Positions 9,491-17,758 of a stretch of 50,938 bases of DNA are shown here, piece by piece (position 1 is the first letter of the stretch; each line of letters starts with the position of its first letter). Both the position numbers and the translations under genes were made by a program. Source of the stretch: Pseudomonadota bacterium (GTDB lineage: Bacteria; Pseudomonadota; Gammaproteobacteria; Burkholderiales; Burkholderiaceae). The notes below the pieces were generated by a model. It did not search any database and was not told where the DNA came from. It saw nothing but the letters and a program-made list of their open reading frames with translations. The stretch is from NCBI GenBank assembly GCA_023441105.1, contig JAEZQX010000413.1:1-50938 (forward strand). Direction: 5' to 3'.

Positions 9491-10759
9491 TCAGCTCCCC
9501 TCTCCGCGCACCTGTCTTTCGAGGGCCTCGCGATGCGCCGGATGGGCAATTCCGATCATTCGCCGCCTCCTCTCCTGCAACGGCTGGCCGCGCAGCTCCG
9601 CGCTGCCCCATTCGGTCACGAAGACGTCGGCGTCGGCGCGCGCCGTGGTGGTGATCCCGTCCGCGAGCCGGTGGACGATCCTGCTTCGCTTGCCGTTGCG
9701 CGTCGTCGAAGGCAGCGCGATGATCGATCGCCCGCCACGTGACTCCCTTGCGCCGCGAATGAAGTCGACCTGGCCACCGATTGCGCCGACGTAGAGGCCG
9801 TCGAGCACCTCCGCGTTGACCTGACCGGTCAGGTCGACCTCGATGGCAGAATTGATCGCGACGAAGCCGTCGATGCGCGCGAGGGTGGCGATGCCGTGGG
9901 TATAAGCCGGGCCCGCGAGCTTGAACTGCGGATTGGCCTGCGCATGGCGAGACAGCCGCTCGGTGCCGAAGGCCATGCCTGCGATCGTGACGCCCGGGTC
10001 GATCGACTTGCTGCCGTTGGTGACGACGCCCCGCTCGATGAGGTCGAGGGCGCCGTCTCCAAGGAGACCGGTGTGGATGCCCAAGTCGCGCCGGTCTGCC
10101 AGGGCCGAAAGGATGGCGTCGCCGAGCATGCCGATCCCAACCTCCAGCGTCGCCTTGTCGCCCACGTAGTCCGCGACTCCAGCCGCAATTCGGCGCTCGG
10201 TTTCGCCGGTGGCGGCGGAAGTGGCCCGCGGCGGCGGATATGAGCTCCGCACGACCTCATCGATCCGGATGCCGGCCAGCTCTTCCGAGCCATAGGTCCA
10301 GGGCACCTGGTCGTTGACTTCCGCGATCACCACCCTGGCGCGCCGGGCGGCAGTGACCAGGTAGTCATGGCAAAGGCCCAGGCTGAAGGTACCGTCAGGG
10401 CCTTCGGCACTCAACTGAATCAGGACGACGTCCGCCCGGATCGTGCCGCGATCGATCAGCACGGGCAACTGCGAATAGTGAGACGGCAGCACGTCCAGCA
10501 CACCTGCGTCGGCAAGACGCCTGCCATTTCCGAGCGCACCATAGCTCAGGAAGGTGATGTGGTCGGCATGGTCCGGCTGGAAAGTCTGCGATGCGAGCAG
10601 GCCGCAGAACAGGTTGCAGCCCCCGATCTCCTGTCGCTGCCGGACCAGTGCCTGGGTCAGGCCCAGCGGCTCGGCACAAGCCTGGCCGCACCAGATCGTG
10701 TCACCGGGGCGGATATGGCGCCGAAGGTCAAGTCCGTCGATTTCGCGAGCTTGGATCAT
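9491..10759 (-). CDS. acetyl-CoA hydrolase/transferase family (4-hydroxybutyrate CoA-transferase-like)
   Basis: This 422-residue class I CoA-transferase relative has family blocks EVGIGMLGDAIL (206-216), DLGIHTGLLGDGALDLIERG (225-244), GFVAINSAIEVDLTGQVNAE (298-317) and a C-terminal EWGSAELRGQPL. In CoA-transferases of this family the block around 225-235 usually reads GIH(S/T)EM, with Glu forming the CoA thioester. Here position 231 is Gly, so the usual chemistry may be altered; this alignment is by eye. The start at 10759 has AAGG upstream; the frame continues further upstream but enters the promoter region shared with the Bug gene. Divergent from that gene, it probably belongs to the same IclR regulon as the block at 12941-19793. 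Confidence 0.8.
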   Translation of the reverse strand: MIQAREIDGLDLRRHIRPGDTIWCGQACAEPLGLTQALVRQRQEIGGCNLFCGLLASQTFQPDHADHITFLSYGALGNGRRLADAGVLDVLPSHYSQLPVLIDRGTIRADVVLIQLSAEGPDGTFSLGLCHDYLVTAARRARVVIAEVNDQVPWTYGSEELAGIRIDEVVRSSYPPPRATSAATGETERRIAAGVADYVGDKATLEVGIGMLGDAILSALADRRDLGIHTGLLGDGALDLIERGVVTNGSKSIDPGVTIAGMAFGTERLSRHAQANPQFKLAGPAYTHGIATLARIDGFVAINSAIEVDLTGQVNAEVLDGLYVGAIGGQVDFIRGARESRGGRSIIALPSTTRNGKRSRIVHRLADGITTTARADADVFVTEWGSAELRGQPLQERRRRMIGIAHPAHREALERQVRGEGS

Positions 10760-10832
10760 ATGCCGCCTTGGTAGGGGAAGTAGCCGCCCGGCTGCGACGA
10801 CCTGATACACATGCGCAATCGTTTCACAGTAA

Positions 10833-10889
10833 TTGCATATATCGAACGGCCATTCTACATTGACAATGCGGAAGAGAGCGCCGTATGAT
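10833..10889 (+). promoter_or_regulatory. promoter with IclR-type operator, copy 1
   Basis: Positions 10833-10868 match 12810-12845 at 29 of 36 bases. The element comprises TTGCAT, a GAA-N6-TTC dyad (10844-10855) within TCGAA...CCATTCTA, and ATTGACAATG. The last part contains a perfect -35 box TTGACA (10860-10865), followed after 18 bases by TATGAT (10884-10889), a good sigma-70 promoter for the Bug gene at 10959. Because ATTGACAAT is nearly palindromic, the other strand offers TTGTCA for the divergent CoA-transferase gene. GAA-N6-TTC resembles IclR-family half-site spacing. Confidence 0.65.
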
Positions 10890-10958
10890 GCTTCGTCTGA
10901 ACGGCCGGGCGCTCTCATGTTGCGCCCGATGCGGGTGAGACAAGAGAGGAGACAGACA

Positions 10959-11954
10959 ATGCTTCGGAAGCTGTTGCGGTCGGGCTCGGTCGCGCTTTGC
11001 GCATTTGCCCTGGCCGTGGGCGCGGCGTCGACCCATGCTCAGACAACCGTCCAGGGCTATCCGGATCGGCCGGTGCGCTTGGTCATCCCTGCTCCGGCCG
11101 GAAGCGGCCCGGACGCGATCGGCCGCCTGCTGGGCAAGCTGCTCGGGGAGATGTGGGGTCATCCGGTCGTCATCGAGAACATCCTCGGTGCGGGCGGCAA
11201 CATCGGGCACGATCGGGGGGCGAAGGCCGCACCGGACGGCTATACGCTTCTCATGGGCCTGATCGGACCGATGTCGGTCAGCAGCAGCCTGGGCGAGAAG
11301 ATGCCGTTCGACCCGGTCAAGGACCTGGCACCGGTGACGATGCTCGTCCGCCTTCCCAACATCCTGGTGGTTCATCCCAGCGTTCCCGTGACGAATCTTC
11401 AGGAGCTGATTGCCTACGGCAAGAAGAATCCGGAAAAGCTGCGCTACGGATTCCCCGGCTACGGGACTTCCCTGCATCTGGCAGCCGAACAGCTCAACAT
11501 GATGGCGGGCACCAAGCTGACGGGCGTGCCGTACAAGTCAAGCGGTCAGATGACGACGGACGTGATCGGCGGCCATATCGAGATGATGTTCCACAATGTG
11601 CCGGCGGTGCTCGCGCATGTCCGTTCGGGCGCCCTCAGAAGCATCGGCATCACCAGCAGTGCGCGCGACCCCGCAGTGCCCGATATTCCGACGCTCAAGG
11701 AGGCGGGTCTGCCGGACTACGAGGTGACATCCTGGTACGCCATGTACGTGCCGGCCGGTACGCCTGACCCGTTGATCGGTCGGCTGAATGCTGATATCGC
11801 GAAGGCGCTTGCTCAGCCGGAAGTGAAGGAGTGGATGAAAGCGCAGGCGGGCATGGCGGGCGGCGGCTCGCCGAAGGAGCTGGCGGACTTCCAGGCGGCC
11901 GAGACCGTCAAATGGGCGAAACTCATCAAGGCCGCGAACATCAAGACCCAGTAG
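10959..11954 (+). CDS. Bug/TctC-type periplasmic solute receptor (1 of 8)
   Basis: The 331-residue protein has a Sec signal peptide (MLRKLLRSGSVALCAFALAVGAASTHAQ) and the Bug fold: YPDRPVRLVIPAPAGSGPDA at the mature N-terminus, VIENILGAGGNIG, and PDGYTLL in the ligand loop. Family members bind carboxylates or small aromatic acids and either feed a TctAB permease or act with a sensor. No tctA or tctB is present here. The start at 10959 has GAGGAG upstream; an earlier in-frame ATG at 10833 falls inside the operator. It is divergent from the CoA-transferase gene and convergent with the IclR gene, so it is probably the inducer-uptake or sensing component of this regulon. Confidence 0.9.
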   Translation: MLRKLLRSGSVALCAFALAVGAASTHAQTTVQGYPDRPVRLVIPAPAGSGPDAIGRLLGKLLGEMWGHPVVIENILGAGGNIGHDRGAKAAPDGYTLLMGLIGPMSVSSSLGEKMPFDPVKDLAPVTMLVRLPNILVVHPSVPVTNLQELIAYGKKNPEKLRYGFPGYGTSLHLAAEQLNMMAGTKLTGVPYKSSGQMTTDVIGGHIEMMFHNVPAVLAHVRSGALRSIGITSSARDPAVPDIPTLKEAGLPDYEVTSWYAMYVPAGTPDPLIGRLNADIAKALAQPEVKEWMKAQAGMAGGGSPKELADFQAAETVKWAKLIKAANIKTQ

Positions 11955-12051
11955 GGATTCGGGGATATCGACAAGCGCATTCGCATCGACGCTCTGGCGC
12001 TCGTCCAGGCGTCGGTCCTCAAGCGGCTGCTCCGCCTGCAGTGAAAGCCCG

Positions 12052-12798
12052 CTACTTCAGCTGCGCGGAGATGCGGTCGGCCGAAGCTTTCGTGTCCCGC
12101 TTGAGTTGCGCCAGGATCCTGCCGCCGATCTGTCCCGAGACTCCGACGATCGACACCGCCTGCCTGAGTCCCAGCGGCCCATCGACCAGCGCGGCGACGA
12201 CAGTGAATCCGCAGATGTAGTTGCCTTGGTCGACCGCGATGTTGTCCTTGCGCGCGGCATCGACCTGTCGCATCCAGGCATCGAAGGACGGCGGATCCTG
12301 CCATTGGAGTGTGTTGAAGCGCTGCTTCAGCTGGGCCCTCGTCAGGCCGGAATGCGCGGCCAGGCAGCGGCCGGTGGCGCTGATGTAGGCCGGGAAGCGG
12401 CTCCCGATGCCGACCTGGATCTTCAGGAACGTGGGGGCCTGGGCCATTGCCACCACCACCATTCGGTCGCGGCCGTCAAGCTCGACAGCCGTGCCCGTGA
12501 CGCCGTACTTGAGTGCGATCTGGTTGAGCTCCGGTTGCGCGCGCTTCGCGAAGACGTTGCGGTCGAGCATGTCATGTGCCAGCGTCAGCACGCCGATGCC
12601 GACCGAGTACTTCTTGCTCTCGGGATCCGACTGGACCATGCCCTCCTCGGTGAGTGCCCGCAGGATGTGCAGGCAGGTGCTGGGGACCATGCCCAGCTCC
12701 CTGGCGATCGCGTTCACCCCTTGGGGCTCCGGCGACTTTCCCAGCAGCTTCAGCACGGCGATTGCGCGAGTCACCGACGGTGCGCGGTTGACGATCAT
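12052..12798 (-). CDS. IclR-family transcriptional regulator
   Basis: The 248-residue protein has a winged helix-turn-helix (SVTRAIAVLKLLGKSPEPQG, NAIARELGMVPSTCLHILRA, residues 8-48) and the IclR effector-binding domain (about 70-245), with SRFPAYISATGRCLAAHSGL, NYICGFTVVAALVDGPLGL and SIVGVSGQIGG. It is divergent from the CoA-transferase operon at 12941. It sits beside one copy of a 36-bp element that recurs upstream of the Bug gene at 10959, so it is the obvious candidate regulator for both loci. The ligand is probably an organic acid handled by the cluster. Confidence 0.93.
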   Translation of the reverse strand: MIVNRAPSVTRAIAVLKLLGKSPEPQGVNAIARELGMVPSTCLHILRALTEEGMVQSDPESKKYSVGIGVLTLAHDMLDRNVFAKRAQPELNQIALKYGVTGTAVELDGRDRMVVVAMAQAPTFLKIQVGIGSRFPAYISATGRCLAAHSGLTRAQLKQRFNTLQWQDPPSFDAWMRQVDAARKDNIAVDQGNYICGFTVVAALVDGPLGLRQAVSIVGVSGQIGGRILAQLKRDTKASADRISAQLK

Positions 12799-12809
12799 CT
12801 TGCGGTCCG

Positions 12810-12865
12810 TTGCATTAGTCGAATATCCATTCTATATTGACAATGATGATGGTGTCACGTAATCT
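12810..12865. promoter_or_regulatory. promoter with IclR-type operator, copy 2
   Basis: This is the second copy of the 36-bp element. The GAA-N6-TTC dyad is at 12821-12832 (here part of GAAT-N4-ATTC) and TTGACA at 12837-12842. A weak -10 (TAATCT, 12860-12865) follows after 17 bases on the plus strand. On the minus strand TTGTCA is followed after 18 bases by ACTAAT, which would serve the IclR gene. The element lies 12 bases from the IclR start codon, consistent with autorepression and control of the operon beginning at 12941. Confidence 0.62.
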
Positions 12866-12923
12866 GCTTTGCGACGCGGACGTTCCCCACCGGACGCTCG
12901 CGACGGCCTAGCGAGGAGACACC

Positions 12924-12944
12924 ATGACGGTTGCGAGTAGATGA
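12924..12944 (+). CDS. possible six-codon leader ORF coupled to the next gene
   Basis: ATG at 12924 has the strong GAGGAG site (12913-12918) at normal spacing and encodes MTVASR. Its TGA stop (12942-12944) overlaps the ATG of the CaiB-type gene as ATGA. That gene itself has no good ribosome binding site, so the mini-ORF may deliver ribosomes to it. A sequencing or real frameshift joining the two is the alternative. Confidence 0.3.
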   Translation: MTVASR

Positions 12945-14101
12945 GCGAACGAAGGAAGCTGCTGTCCGGCGTGCGAATCCTGGACTTCACGGCTCTCCTG
13001 CCGGGTCCCTTCGCCACCGTGATCCTGGCGGACCTGGGCGCGGACGTGATCAAGGTGGAGCCTCCCGGCGGCGATTTTGCCCGCCAGATGCCCGTGGAGA
13101 TGTTCCGGGTGGCCAATCGCAACAAGCGCAGCCTGGTCGTCGATCTCAAGAATCCGGACAGCCGCCCGGTGGTCGAGAGGCTGGTCGCCTGGGCGGACGT
13201 CGCCATGGAGGGTTTCCGCCCCGGAGTGACCGAGCGTCTCGGCATCGGTGCCAAGCAGTTGCGCGCGATCAAACCCGGGCTGGTCTACTGTTCGCTCTCC
13301 GGCTACGGGCAGACTGGGCCCTGGCGCGACGAGCCGGGCCATGACTTCAACTACATGGCGGCAGCTGGTGCGCTGAGCTTCCTGGGGCACTGGAATGACG
13401 AGCGCCCCCATCGCTCCGGCCTCCCGGTCGCCGACCTGGCAGGCGGCTCCTACTCCGTGATCGCCATCCTTGCGGCCTTGCTCAGCCGAAAGGAGACCGG
13501 CGAGGGAGCCACTCTCGACTTGAGCCTGACCGAGGCGGCAATGTCGTTCATGTCGGTGCGGCGTGGCCTGGACAACGATGAGCCCGGCCGCTGGCACCTG
13601 TATCCGACGAACGACCTGTTCGAGACCGCCGACGGACGCCGGCTGTCCTTCGGCATCGTCGAGGAGCACTTCTGGCGCGCCTTTCTCGCAGTGGCGGCGC
13701 CGCTCAAGCCGGAACTGCTCGCGCCTTGCTTTGCGGAGGAGGCCGGGCGCCGCGAACAGGGCGATCTGCTGGCTGGGCTGATCGCAAGCCTGATCGCCTC
13801 GAAGACGGCTGGCGAATGGCTCGCCGCCTTCGAAGCTCACGACGTGCCGGTGAAGCTGGTGCACACGCCGCGCGAGGCCGCCGAGTCCGCGCAGGCCCGC
13901 CACCGCGGACTGGTGCAGACGCTCGATGGTGAGCGCCATCTACCCTTTCCCGCCCTGACCGAGGCAGGCCCGGCAGGGTCGCTGGCGGCACTGGCGCCGG
14001 AACTCGGCGAGCACACCGCCGAGATCCTGGCGGACCTGGGCTTCTCCCTGGAGCAGCGCGACCGTCTCGGCGGACCCGGCGGCTGCTGCGCCGCGAACTG
14101 A
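12941..14101 (+). CDS. CaiB/BaiF family protein, alpha-methylacyl-CoA racemase-like
   Basis: The 386-residue class III CoA-transferase-fold protein carries the residues used by alpha-methylacyl-CoA racemases: His134 and Asp135 in EPGHDFNYMAAAG, Asp165 in GLPVADLAGG and Glu241 in FGIVEEHFW. This suggests epimerisation of a 2-methylacyl-CoA through an enolate rather than CoA transfer, although the fold does both. It is the first gene of a five-gene overlapping run plus an SDR gene (12941-19793), preceded by the IclR-type operator. The start is inferred from family alignment and the ATGA overlap with a mini-ORF. Confidence 0.85.
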   Translation: MSERRKLLSGVRILDFTALLPGPFATVILADLGADVIKVEPPGGDFARQMPVEMFRVANRNKRSLVVDLKNPDSRPVVERLVAWADVAMEGFRPGVTERLGIGAKQLRAIKPGLVYCSLSGYGQTGPWRDEPGHDFNYMAAAGALSFLGHWNDERPHRSGLPVADLAGGSYSVIAILAALLSRKETGEGATLDLSLTEAAMSFMSVRRGLDNDEPGRWHLYPTNDLFETADGRRLSFGIVEEHFWRAFLAVAAPLKPELLAPCFAEEAGRREQGDLLAGLIASLIASKTAGEWLAAFEAHDVPVKLVHTPREAAESAQARHRGLVQTLDGERHLPFPALTEAGPAGSLAALAPELGEHTAEILADLGFSLEQRDRLGGPGGCCAAN

Positions 14102-14145
14102 CCCTGCAGGGCCTGCTATCAACTCCAACCGAACCGGAAACCGCC

Positions 14146-15261
14146 ATGGGATTCTCCACCATCACCGACGAGGCCATCGCCGAACTGCGCAGCCGCATCG
14201 GCAAGCCGATCACTCGGGTCACCGACCCCTTCTATCGCGAGATCAACCAGGACGCAGCTCGCCATTTCGCCTACGCAATCGGCGACGACAACCCGCTCTG
14301 GACCAGCCCCGAGTACGCGGCGGCGACGCGCTGGGGCGGCCTGCTCGCACCCCCGAGCATCCTCTATTCGACGAACAATGTGGTCAGCGGCGCGGTGGAG
14401 GGCCTCGCTGGTGTGCACGCCATGTTCGCCGGAACTGACTGGCGCTGGTACGAACCCATCCGCGTAGGAACGACCATGAGCACCGTGGCGACCCTCAAGG
14501 ACATGGTCGAGCACCAGACCCGCTTTGCCGGGAGGTCGTTCCAGCAGATCTACCACGTCGACTTCTTCGACCAGCACGGCACGCGGCTGGCGGAGGCGGA
14601 TTCCTGGTGTTTCCGCACCGAGCGGGACACCGCCCGGGAGCATGGCACGAAGTACGAGAAGGCGCTGGAGGAGATGTACCGTTCCAGCGACGAGGAGATC
14701 CGGCGCTACTTCGAACAGTATCGGCAGGAGAAGCCGCGTGGACGGGAGAAGCGGTTCTGGAAGGATGTCAGCGTGGGTGACTCGATCGACCCGCTGCTCA
14801 AGGGGCCTTACACGGTGACCTCCGCTGTCTGCTTCATGCAGGCTTGGGGCAACTACGCGGTGCGCAACCATCGGATTGCCTTCCAGTACTACGACCGTCA
14901 CCCCAAGCTCGCGCCCCCGAACCAGCAGAACGTGCCGGAACCGCCGGTCAGGGTGCACTGGGACAACGAGTTCGCGCGAACAGTCGGCGTGCCGGCAGCC
15001 TACGACTTCGGTCCGGAACGGGTAGCCTGGCTCTCTCACATGCTGACCGACTGGATCGGCGACGACGGCTTCCTGCGTCGGCTCAACACCCAGATCCGCC
15101 GCCACAACCCTGTCGGTGATGCGGTCTGGTGCAGCGGCAAGGTGACCGGCAAGACGGTGGAGGGTGACCGGCACCTGGTGCAGTGTGAAGTGGTGGGCAA
15201 GAATCAGACCGGCGAGATCTCCATCAAGGGGACTGCCGAAGTCGAACTGCCAGCGGAATGA
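14146..15261 (+). CDS. MaoC-type double hot-dog acyl-CoA hydratase
   Basis: The 371-residue protein has two hot-dog halves. The N-terminal half (about 15-150) resembles the FAS1-like/MaoC N-terminal dehydratase domain (RHFAYAIGDDNPLWTSPEYA, GLLAPPSIL, WRWYEPIRVGTTM). The C-terminal half (about 200-370) has the parallel arrangement ending HNPVGDAVWCSGKVTGK. FAYAIGDDNPLW is where the catalytic Asp-His-type dyad of MaoC enzymes lies; here His is replaced by Leu or Trp in the first half, so activity on a trans-enoyl-CoA is likely but not certain. It sits 44 bases after the racemase-like gene and overlaps the next CoA-transferase gene by ATGA. Confidence 0.82.
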   Translation: MGFSTITDEAIAELRSRIGKPITRVTDPFYREINQDAARHFAYAIGDDNPLWTSPEYAAATRWGGLLAPPSILYSTNNVVSGAVEGLAGVHAMFAGTDWRWYEPIRVGTTMSTVATLKDMVEHQTRFAGRSFQQIYHVDFFDQHGTRLAEADSWCFRTERDTAREHGTKYEKALEEMYRSSDEEIRRYFEQYRQEKPRGREKRFWKDVSVGDSIDPLLKGPYTVTSAVCFMQAWGNYAVRNHRIAFQYYDRHPKLAPPNQQNVPEPPVRVHWDNEFARTVGVPAAYDFGPERVAWLSHMLTDWIGDDGFLRRLNTQIRRHNPVGDAVWCSGKVTGKTVEGDRHLVQCEVVGKNQTGEISIKGTAEVELPAE

Positions 15262-16514
15262 GTGCGCGGCCGCCTACGCCTGCTAGAGAGGGGTGGCCTG
15301 GCCCGCTGGCTGGTGTCAAGGTCCTCGACCTGACGCGGGTCCTGGCCGGACCGTTCCTGACCCAGATGCTCGCCGACCTCGGTGCGGAGATCTTCAAGAT
15401 CGAGGCGCCTGGCACCGGCGACGAGACGCGAAGCTTCGCGCCGCATCTGAATGGTGAAAGTCACTACTTCCTCGGGCTGAACCGGCATAAGAAGAGCCTG
15501 GTGATCGACCTCGCGACGCCGGCCGGAGCGCAGATTGTCCGGGACATCGCGTCGAAGGCGGATATTCTGGTGGAGAACTTCCGGCCCGGCGTGATGCAGC
15601 GGTTGGGGCTTGGCTATGACGATCTGGCACACCTGAACCCGCGCTTGATCTATTGCGGGGTCAGCGGCTTCGGCATGAGTGGCCCGCTGCGGGACAAGCC
15701 GTCATTCGACATCGTGACGCAGGCCATGGGCGGCGTGCTCAGCCTGAACGGCGAGGCGGGGCGCGACCCGGTCAAGCTGGGCGTGCCGCTGGGCGACATG
15801 GTCGGTGGCATCTTCGGCTCGGTGGGGGTGCTCGCGGCCTTGCATGAGCGCCATGAGACCGGACGCGGACGACTGGTCGACATCAGCCTGCACGACGGCA
15901 TGCTGGGCATGCTGGGTTATCTCGCGCAACTGTACTTCGTCACCGGCAAGGATCCGAAACCCGTCGGTACCAGCCATCCCAACATCGCACCTTACGGTGC
16001 TTATCCGGCAAGCGATGGGCTGGTGATCATTGCCTGCCTGATCCAGGGTTTTTGGACCCGGCTGTGCGACGCGCTCGAGCACCCGCAACTGGCCGGGGAT
16101 CCTCGCTTTGCCACCGCCGATGTCCGCATCGCGAACCGGGAGAGCCTCGATCGAACGATTTCCTCGATCACCTCGACGAGAACGGTCGCCGAGTGGGTGG
16201 CGAGATTCGAGGCGAAGGACGTCCCGCACGCGCCGATCCTGGGAGTCGGTGCTGCCCTGAATCATCCGCATTCGCTTGCTCGCAACATGCTGGTGACGGC
16301 TGACCATCCGGCGGCGGGCTCGGTGAAGATGGTAGGCCGTCCGATCAAGTTCCCCGGTGCTGAGCAGGAGCCCTTGCGGGCGGCGCCGCTGCTGGGAGAA
16401 CACACGGTGCAGGTTCTGCAGCAGGAACTGGGCCTCGATGAGCAGGCGATCGCGCAGTTGCGCCGGGACGGCGTGATCGATCGCATTGCAACGATGCGCA
16501 AGGCGGCATCATGA
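15258..16514 (+). CDS. class III (CaiB/BaiF) CoA-transferase
   Basis: The 418-residue protein has the family N-terminus (LAGVKVLDLTRVLAGPFLTQ), VENFRPGVMQRLGLGYDDL (106-124), YCGVSGFGMSGP and catalytic Asp180 in VPLGDMVGG. Asp forms the aspartyl-CoA thioester in formyl-CoA and succinyl-CoA-dependent transferases. It lacks the GHD motif of the first cluster gene, so it should be a true transferase activating an organic acid. Both its start and stop overlap neighbours by ATGA, which indicates a translationally coupled operon. Confidence 0.9.
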   Translation: MSARPPTPAREGWPGPLAGVKVLDLTRVLAGPFLTQMLADLGAEIFKIEAPGTGDETRSFAPHLNGESHYFLGLNRHKKSLVIDLATPAGAQIVRDIASKADILVENFRPGVMQRLGLGYDDLAHLNPRLIYCGVSGFGMSGPLRDKPSFDIVTQAMGGVLSLNGEAGRDPVKLGVPLGDMVGGIFGSVGVLAALHERHETGRGRLVDISLHDGMLGMLGYLAQLYFVTGKDPKPVGTSHPNIAPYGAYPASDGLVIIACLIQGFWTRLCDALEHPQLAGDPRFATADVRIANRESLDRTISSITSTRTVAEWVARFEAKDVPHAPILGVGAALNHPHSLARNMLVTADHPAAGSVKMVGRPIKFPGAEQEPLRAAPLLGEHTVQVLQQELGLDEQAIAQLRRDGVIDRIATMRKAAS

Positions 16515-17758
16515 CGGCGCTGCAAGGACTGCGGGTGGTCGAATGGGGCGACCTGATCTCGGCGGCCTATTGCACCAAGCTCCTGCAGGAGTTTGGCGCC
16601 GCCGTCGACAAGCTGGAACCTGCGACCGGTGACTCGGCGAGAGCTCACGGACCATTCCCGGGAGATGTTCCGGACCCGGAGGCATCCGGCATCTTCGTCT
16701 ACCTCAACAGCGGCAAGCGAAGCATCGTGTGCGACCCGTCGACGCCTGGGGGAATGCAGTTGCTCGAGGAACTGCTGGAGCGGGCGGATGTGTTCGTCAG
16801 CAACCAGCCCCTGGCCTTGCGTCGGCACCTGCGGCTGGACCCGGCTACGCTGCGGGCTCGCTACCCCGGGCTCGTCGTGGTCAGCCTCACGCCCTTCGGC
16901 GACACCGGACCGAACGCCGAGGCTCCGGCCCAGGCGATCGACGCCTATGCAGTCAGCGGCACGGCTTGGGTCATCGGCGAGCCTGGGCGTCAGCCGTTGA
17001 TCGTGCCACTGCTGCAGGCCGACTACCAGTGCGGCGCCCACGGCGCCGCAGCCACGCTGATGGCGCTGATCGCGCAACGCCGACATCGCCTGCGCCACGG
17101 GCCCCAGGCCACCGGAGGCGATTCGCCGCGGATCGCCGCAGCGCCGGGCGAGACCGTTGATATCGCGAGCGCCGACGTCTTTGCGGCTGCGGCCGGCACC
17201 AACGCCCAGATCTATCTCTTCTCGGGACTGCAGAAGTGGGCGCGATCCGGACGGAGAGCCTTCGCTTCCGGCGGGCCGTACCCATACGTGATCCTGCCGT
17301 GCAAGGACGGCGCCGTCTGCCTCATCGGGCGTGCGCGCCAGGAATGGGCCCGCTTCGTACAAGCCATGGGCGAGCCCCCCTGGACCCGCGAGCCGCGGTA
17401 CCAGGACCTTCAGGCAATGGGCCGGGACTACCCGGACGAGGTCGACGGTTTGATCATGCCGTGGCTCGCGCAGCGCACACGCGCGGAACTGCTCGAACTG
17501 GCCGCACAGTTCGGCTTCCCGCTGGGACCCCTGCGCCACATGAGCGAGGTCGCCGCGTCGCCGCAGTTCGAGCATCGCGGCTACTTCAGGAGGATGCCGA
17601 TAGGAGAGAGCCGAAGCGTCGAGGTCCCCGGCGTGCCGTGGAAAGTCGCCGGCCGGGAGCCGGCGAGGATGTTGCCGGCTCCCCGGCTGGGCGAGCATAC
17701 GCGGCAGGTGCGCCAGGAGCTCGGCCTGTGCTCTCCGGAGAACATGCATGAGCAATGA
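16511..17758 (+). CDS. class III (CaiB/BaiF) CoA-transferase, divergent subunit
   Basis: At 415 residues it keeps the fold (LQGLRVVEWGDLISAAYCTK, VYLNSGKRSIVCD, SLTPFGDTGPN) and an Asp at 171 in PLLQADYQCGAHG. It departs from the family where the ENxxPG motif normally lies (SNQPLALRRH) and carries an extra loop at about 190-230. It overlaps the next CoA-transferase gene by 11 bases. Paired, divergent class III subunits occur in heteromeric enzymes such as benzylsuccinate (BbsEF) and malate (SmtAB) CoA-transferases, so this and the next protein may form one enzyme. Confidence 0.85.
   Translation: MTALQGLRVVEWGDLISAAYCTKLLQEFGAAVDKLEPATGDSARAHGPFPGDVPDPEASGIFVYLNSGKRSIVCDPSTPGGMQLLEELLERADVFVSNQPLALRRHLRLDPATLRARYPGLVVVSLTPFGDTGPNAEAPAQAIDAYAVSGTAWVIGEPGRQPLIVPLLQADYQCGAHGAAATLMALIAQRRHRLRHGPQATGGDSPRIAAAPGETVDIASADVFAAAAGTNAQIYLFSGLQKWARSGRRAFASGGPYPYVILPCKDGAVCLIGRARQEWARFVQAMGEPPWTREPRYQDLQAMGRDYPDEVDGLIMPWLAQRTRAELLELAAQFGFPLGPLRHMSEVAASPQFEHRGYFRRMPIGESRSVEVPGVPWKVAGREPARMLPAPRLGEHTRQVRQELGLCSPENMHEQ

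Noticed and set aside
10833..10958. Upstream ATG (10833) extending the Bug receptor
   Set aside because: The extension covers the operator and promoter and would precede the signal peptide; GAGGAG lies directly before ATG 10959.
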